Source: Mycogone perniciosa (Eukaryota; Ascomycota; Sordariomycetes; Hypocreales; Hypocreaceae). Taken from it: a stretch of DNA of 11,001 nt. Shown here in pieces: positions 7,995 to 11,001 of the stretch. The stretch's first letter is position 1, and each line of letters starts with the position of its first letter. The stretch spans positions 1 through 11,001 of the forward strand of contig JAOALB010000370.1 of assembly GCA_025331125.1 (NCBI GenBank), given 5' to 3'. Below the pieces are notes generated by a model. That model searched no databases. It saw only the letters and a program-made list of their open reading frames with translations, and was not told the origin of the DNA. Both the position numbers and the translations under genes were made by a program.

Positions 7995-8561
7995 ATGTTT
8001 GACGACTCGCCCCTCAAGGTCATGCGATACCCCGCCAGTCGGACAACCAAGCAGCAGGGCGCAGGCCCTGCTAGTTCTGGAAGGGCAGTGGGTCGCCATC
8101 TGACTTCTTTGGAAAGAGGGGCCAATATCAGTGGGACAGATGCTGAAGAGCATACGGCGTTTTATTACGCGCTTTTTGTTATTGGAGCCATCATGTCCAT
8201 TACGCTGAGCCTAAAAGACAATGAACATGTATCAGATGACGACGATATGCGAGACGATATGCAATTTTGTGTGCTATTGTTTGAAAACACCAGTTACGTA
8301 GTCAGCTTGTTCACTTCACGAAGATGGGGCGCCAGAATTCCACTCAATTGCTCCATATTCTCTTTGTTCCCTCCCCTCTTCCTTGGATTCGCGCGCGTTC
8401 TGTTTCACCTCACATCAGATCACAGGTTCCCTTGCATATACATTTTTGCTTATTCCCAACAACTAGACCGACGTTATCCGACAGCTACACACGATGGTGG
8501 AGGAGGCTCGGTCGAGGCTATGCAACCCGAAAACTTGGAGGATCTGCCGAAGATCGACTAG
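7995..8561 (+). CDS. Doubtful ORF, 188 aa, two hydrophobic segments
   Basis: The ORF starts MFDDSPLKVMRYPASRTTKQ and ends at TAG 8559-8561. Hydrophobic stretches occur at about residues 57-71 (YYALFVIGAIMSITL) and 120-137 (IFSLFPPLFLGFARVLFH), and an acidic DDDD patch lies between. I recognise no family. The last third runs through pyrimidine-rich sequence (8350-8480) that looks more like a fungal 5' leader than coding DNA, and base composition drops along its length. Overlapping minus-strand frames (7905-8153) are equally open. It may be chance or a decayed gene. Confidence 0.2.
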   Translation: MFDDSPLKVMRYPASRTTKQQGAGPASSGRAVGRHLTSLERGANISGTDAEEHTAFYYALFVIGAIMSITLSLKDNEHVSDDDDMRDDMQFCVLLFENTSYVVSLFTSRRWGARIPLNCSIFSLFPPLFLGFARVLFHLTSDHRFPCIYIFAYSQQLDRRYPTATHDGGGGSVEAMQPENLEDLPKID

Positions 8562-9018
8562 GCAAGTATAGAGGACAACCACAGTAACAGTAGCATTAGG
8601 TACTCGGTTTTACACAACAAACGGAACGCTTGGGTATGTCGCATGGCGACGGTCACAACGGCAGGAGAAATGATCATACGAAAAGACTGTGTGTTCATTC
8701 TAATGAGCTATCTAGGTGGCAGCAAGCTGCTGCTTAAATACTTGAAGAAATGGTAATGAGTGTGTAGGCTGTTTGCATCGATTGTGCTGTTTCCGGTAAG
8801 TTGACCGTTTCCGTTGTGTAGGCTGTTTCCGACAGGTAGTTAGGCAGAAGCCGCCTCAGGAGACGACTTTGCACAGTGGGGGGCGGAGCTGCGCGTCCGG
8901 GGAAGACCGGACCGAGTGGTCATCGACGAAGGCCACCTCACCTGCCCTCGCAAGCCACAGGCCAGCCGCAGGTAAGCAAAGCAAGGTATGTATAGTAAAC
9001 AGCCAAATGAAATACAAA
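8562..9018. other. Non-coding stretch with remnants
   Basis: No convincing gene. It holds a 14-bp direct repeat (8761-8774 and 8815-8828) and a short GC-rich patch (about 8860-8970). In one plus frame that patch spells DRVVIDEGHLTC (8910-8945), reminiscent of a helicase DEAH box but too short to call. Confidence 0.4.
8761..8828. repeat. Exact 14-bp direct repeat TGTGTAGGCTGTTT, 54 bp apart
   Basis: TGTGTAGGCTGTTT occurs at 8761-8774 and 8815-8828. Between them are further GCTGTTTCCG and CCGTTTCCG variants, so the stretch looks like a decayed tandem repeat built on a GTTTCCG core. No function is apparent. Confidence 0.7.
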
Positions 9019-9463
9019 ATGGATCTGTTTGCTTACTTACCCGAATACCCGTTGCTATTCACAGGATTTGCAAATTTGCATATGTGGCCAATAAAGTGAA
9101 AAGCCGTTTAAAAAGGCAGCATGCCCCGGCAACGACCGCAGAGGCCAAGCGAATTAGTGAGGTTATAAAAGCAATCCCCGGAATTAACCAAGGAATTACG
9201 CCAATGGTCAGTGCCACCGCCAACTACAACACCAATTCCCGTCATCCCACCTCCGAAATCAGATGTGTTAGGATGTAACGAATGCCCGTATGTCGTCCGG
9301 CAACAACGCCCTATACGAACGGAAACGCGGCTGGGAAACCCTGGAAATTCCCAGGAAAAAGCACGGTAAATCTCTAAGATTTCCTGGGGGCATATCCCGG
9401 AGAAATTCCTACCATTTTCCGGCCAATTCCTTTGGATTTCCTGCTTTCCAGCGTGTCATTTAG
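9019..9463 (+). pseudogene. OrsD/DUF3505-type zinc-finger relic with frameshifts
   Basis: Reading across frames gives a coherent N-terminus. From ATG 9019 the frame reads MDLFAYLPEYP. After a shift near 9050 it reads VAIHRICKFAYVANKVKSRL and KRQHAP, then AKRISEVIKAIPG. After a second shift near 9180 it reads PELTKELRQWSVPPPTTTPI, PVIPPPKSD and GCNECPYVVRQQRPI. After a third near 9310 it reads YERKRGWETLEIPRKKHGK and ends at TAG 9461-9463. This order (LPEY, a first finger, a linker ending in IPG, a PPPTTxPIP linker, then a CxxCPYxxRQ finger and a GW motif) matches the paired degenerate C2H2 fingers of fungal OrsD/DUF3505 proteins. The second Cys of finger one and the His/Cys of finger two are lost. 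The rest of such a protein is absent. The last third is less sure, because it merges into GGAAATTCC-type repeats. Confidence 0.65.
9340..9450. repeat. Short imperfect palindromes of AATTCC / GGAAAT type
   Basis: The segment contains the near-perfect palindrome CCTGGAAATTCCCAGG at about 9349-9364, followed by several ATTTCC, AAATTCC and CCAATTCC copies up to about 9445. It overlaps the tail of the zinc-finger relic and sits 60-170 bp upstream of the BTB gene, so it could be repeat debris or part of that gene's upstream region. Confidence 0.4.
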
Positions 9464-9512
9464 CCACGGACAAGAAGCTAGACCGCCACCATTCTCAACT
9501 TAACCCGTCGCC

Positions 9513-10654
9513 ATGGAGCCGACTGTGCATGAACTTGATTCACAAGGCGATACTCTTCTTACCCTCCACAATCCGAACGCGCCATATGCAGCACAGAATG
9601 TGATTTTTGCATTGTGGAATAATGCCCTGCCACAGTGCAATACCTGGGAAATAAGACAAAAGGAGCAACGGTTATGGACTGTCCCAGTTGAATCAATCAA
9701 TACATCTACCACAGGCCCTATACAAATGCGACTCTCATCGAAGCATCTAAAGCTAGCGTCCGATTATTTTAGGAAGATGATGTCCCACAACTGGAAGGAA
9801 TCTACACCCAAAGATGGCTTCTTATTTTCTGCAACTGCCAACGACTGGAATGAAGAAGCGTTGCTCACCATTATGCGCATACTTCATGGTCGAACAACAA
9901 TGGTACCACACATCGTCAACCTCGAAATGCTCGCTAAAGTAGCTGTCCTTATTGATTATTATAAATGTCACGAGGCCACGCATTTCTTCACAAAAGCTTG
10001 GATTAACAACTTAATCGAACCCATTCCTGTTTCCTTCGGAAGAAGTCTGTTGCTTAGGTTTTTTGTGTCTTGGGTATTTCAAGAAGCCGACACCTTCCGG
10101 CAGTTATCGCAGATCATCATACGAGAGAGCAGAGGTCCAGTTAACCCTCAAGACTTACCAATTCCAGGGGCAATTATTGGTGAGATAATATGAATAGTCT
10201 GCCGTTAGTAAGTTAACTAACCTCATCTCTAGACGCTCTCGATAAGAGAAGGCAAGATATTGTATCTGGGGTTATTTCGAGTCTTAATAACCTAAAAGTA
10301 CAATTTTATCAGAGCACAGATGGATGCTCATTTAATTGCTCTTCAATATCATTAGGCGCTCTTATGAAGGGTATGAATACAATGGGCCTGCTTGATCCTC
10401 CGCCGACAACACCATTTCACGGTTATAGTTTCATGGCCTTGGAAGAGACTGCCAAAAAAATCATGGAGCCAAATTACAACAACATCACTCATTACATACC
10501 CCAGCCTGTTAGACCTCCGACATCTGGTAGGCATCAATACTCGAAACCTGAGCCTCGCAGCTGCAGTCTCATAGTGAAGATTAATTCGATAATCGATGTA
10601 CAACTTGGCAAGGCAAACGGATTGGATTTAAACAGTTTTATTACTGAAAGCTGA
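9513..10654 (+). CDS. BTB/POZ-like fungal protein, 362 aa, two exons
   Basis: Exon 1 is 9513-10179 and exon 2 is 10233-10654; the product has 362 residues. The start has a good context (cgtcgccATGG). The N-terminus holds DSQGDTLLTLHNPNAP, a feature of ascomycete BTB proteins. The BTB-like core is residues 68-165: IQMRLSSKHLKLASDYFRKM, then NWKE, WNEEALLTIMRILHGR and LEMLAKVAVLIDYYKC. After it come WVFQEADTF, IIIRESRGP and DLPIPGAIIDALDKRRQ, which read as the usual helical tail of this family. Family knowledge: BTB domains mediate dimerisation or act as adaptors, often for cullin-3 ligases; the role of this fungal subfamily is not established. The gene is intact by sequence, and its upstream region is zinc-finger relic DNA. 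Confidence 0.85.
10180..10232 (+). other. Intron in the BTB-like gene (53 nt)
   Basis: Donor GTGAGA (10180-10185), branch point TTAACTAAC (10213-10221) and acceptor CTCTAG ending at 10232. Splicing joins PIPGAII to DALDKRRQDIVSG in frame (phase 1). Without it the protein would stop at TGA 10191-10193. All three splice signals are good. Confidence 0.9.
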
Positions 10655-10911
10655 AAAAAGCTAAAACTTTATAGCCTTTACGACTTGGTTGAACTGCTGC
10701 TACTGGGCGGCAGATAGTGGCAATATATCAGTGGAAGTTTAGGTCTTCCTTATCTAGTGAAATCATACTTGGCTGACCGTCTGTGGATTGCTCGGTCACA
10801 ACGTCAAACTCAGCTGAAATAGTAGATCGACACCTAGTAGTCAATGCTATTATTATTTCTAGTAGAGTTGATTTTCTAGCCCCCTGCCCCTATGGCAGAG
10901 TGGTCAACTCC
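10655..10911. other. Non-coding stretch downstream of the BTB-like gene
   Basis: No ORF of note. Near the stop codon the sequence is A-rich (GCTGAAAAAAGCTAAAACTT), as in fungal 3' untranslated regions. CTAGTAG recurs at 10831 and 10859. TGGCAGAGTGG near 10893 resembles a tRNA A-box, but no B-box or cloverleaf follows. Confidence 0.4.
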
Positions 10912-10977
10912 CCTGTAAAAATTCTCCCACGCTAACAGCTGTTATGGCTTGTTAACGTGCGGGGTAATTTTTGCAGG
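10912..10977. repeat. Imperfect inverted repeat (hairpin) at the right edge
   Basis: The left arm 10912-10936 (CCTGTAAAAATTCTCCC then ACGCTAAC) pairs with the right arm 10951-10977, whose reverse complement reads CCTGCAAAAATTACCCCGC then ACGTTAAC. About 20 of 25 positions pair, with a two-base bulge. The loop region includes the perfect palindrome AACAGCTGTT (10934-10943). It may be a small foldback element, or the start of a larger repeat that continues past the window. Confidence 0.6.
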
Positions 10978-11001
10978 CCTACTGGCCTGTCTCTCCGCTT
11001 G

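Noticed and set aside
7905..8153. Minus-strand ORFs opposite the 188-codon ORF
   Set aside because: No recognisable motif, Cys/Gly-rich, and no better supported than the plus-strand ORF.
10875..10960. tRNA or tRNA-derived SINE, because TGGCAGAGTGG fits an A-box
   Set aside because: No B-box (GGTTCGA-like) at the expected distance and no cloverleaf; the segment forms a different hairpin.

Overview
The window looks like nuclear DNA of a filamentous ascomycete fungus, from an accessory or transposon-rich stretch. The evidence is short spliceosomal introns of 53 to 60 nt with GTNNGT or GTGAG donors, TAAC branch points and TAG acceptors. Fungal-type protein families are also present: an ascomycete BTB/POZ protein and a decayed OrsD/DUF3505-type double zinc finger. 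Decayed repeats surround them. The species cannot be fixed from the sequence.

Left part (1-6700, all minus strand): two large uncharacterised genes lie head to tail. Gene A (2754-6700) encodes a protein of about 1,280 residues. It starts with an AT-hook (KKRGRPRK), continues through a low-complexity linker, and ends in a long domain that I recognise from memory only as a recurrent, function-unknown ascomycete family. It has one clear 53-nt intron (2996-3048) and one unresolved interruption at 5389-5448. Gene B (72-2591) encodes 819 residues once a 60-nt intron (517-576) is removed; the apparent stop at 534-536 is part of that intron's branch point. Bases 1-90 hold a diverged fragment of a second gene A, in the same orientation, so related modules seem to be arrayed in tandem. 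B is clearly richer in G+C than A.

Middle part (6700-9500): this is a graveyard of repeats. Just upstream of A are three imperfect 30-31 bp tandem repeats carrying CACTA cores on the minus strand. Next come an AT-rich relic that may be a solo LTR (about 6910-7256), a clean 252-bp MITE with 52-bp terminal inverted repeats and a TCCGT target duplication (7632-7883), a doubtful plus-strand ORF (7995-8561), a spaced 14-bp direct repeat, and a frameshifted OrsD/DUF3505-type zinc-finger relic (9019-9463).

Right part (9500-11001): one apparently intact plus-strand gene, with a 53-nt intron, encodes a 362-residue BTB/POZ-like protein (9513-10654). The rest is non-coding and ends in an imperfect hairpin (10912-10977).

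Working together: A and B are adjacent, co-oriented and probably parts of one multi-copy module. An AT-hook, upstream tandem repeats and a second partial copy fit a mobile or amplifying element, but no catalytic motif that I recognise was found. The BTB gene is probably an independent neighbour.
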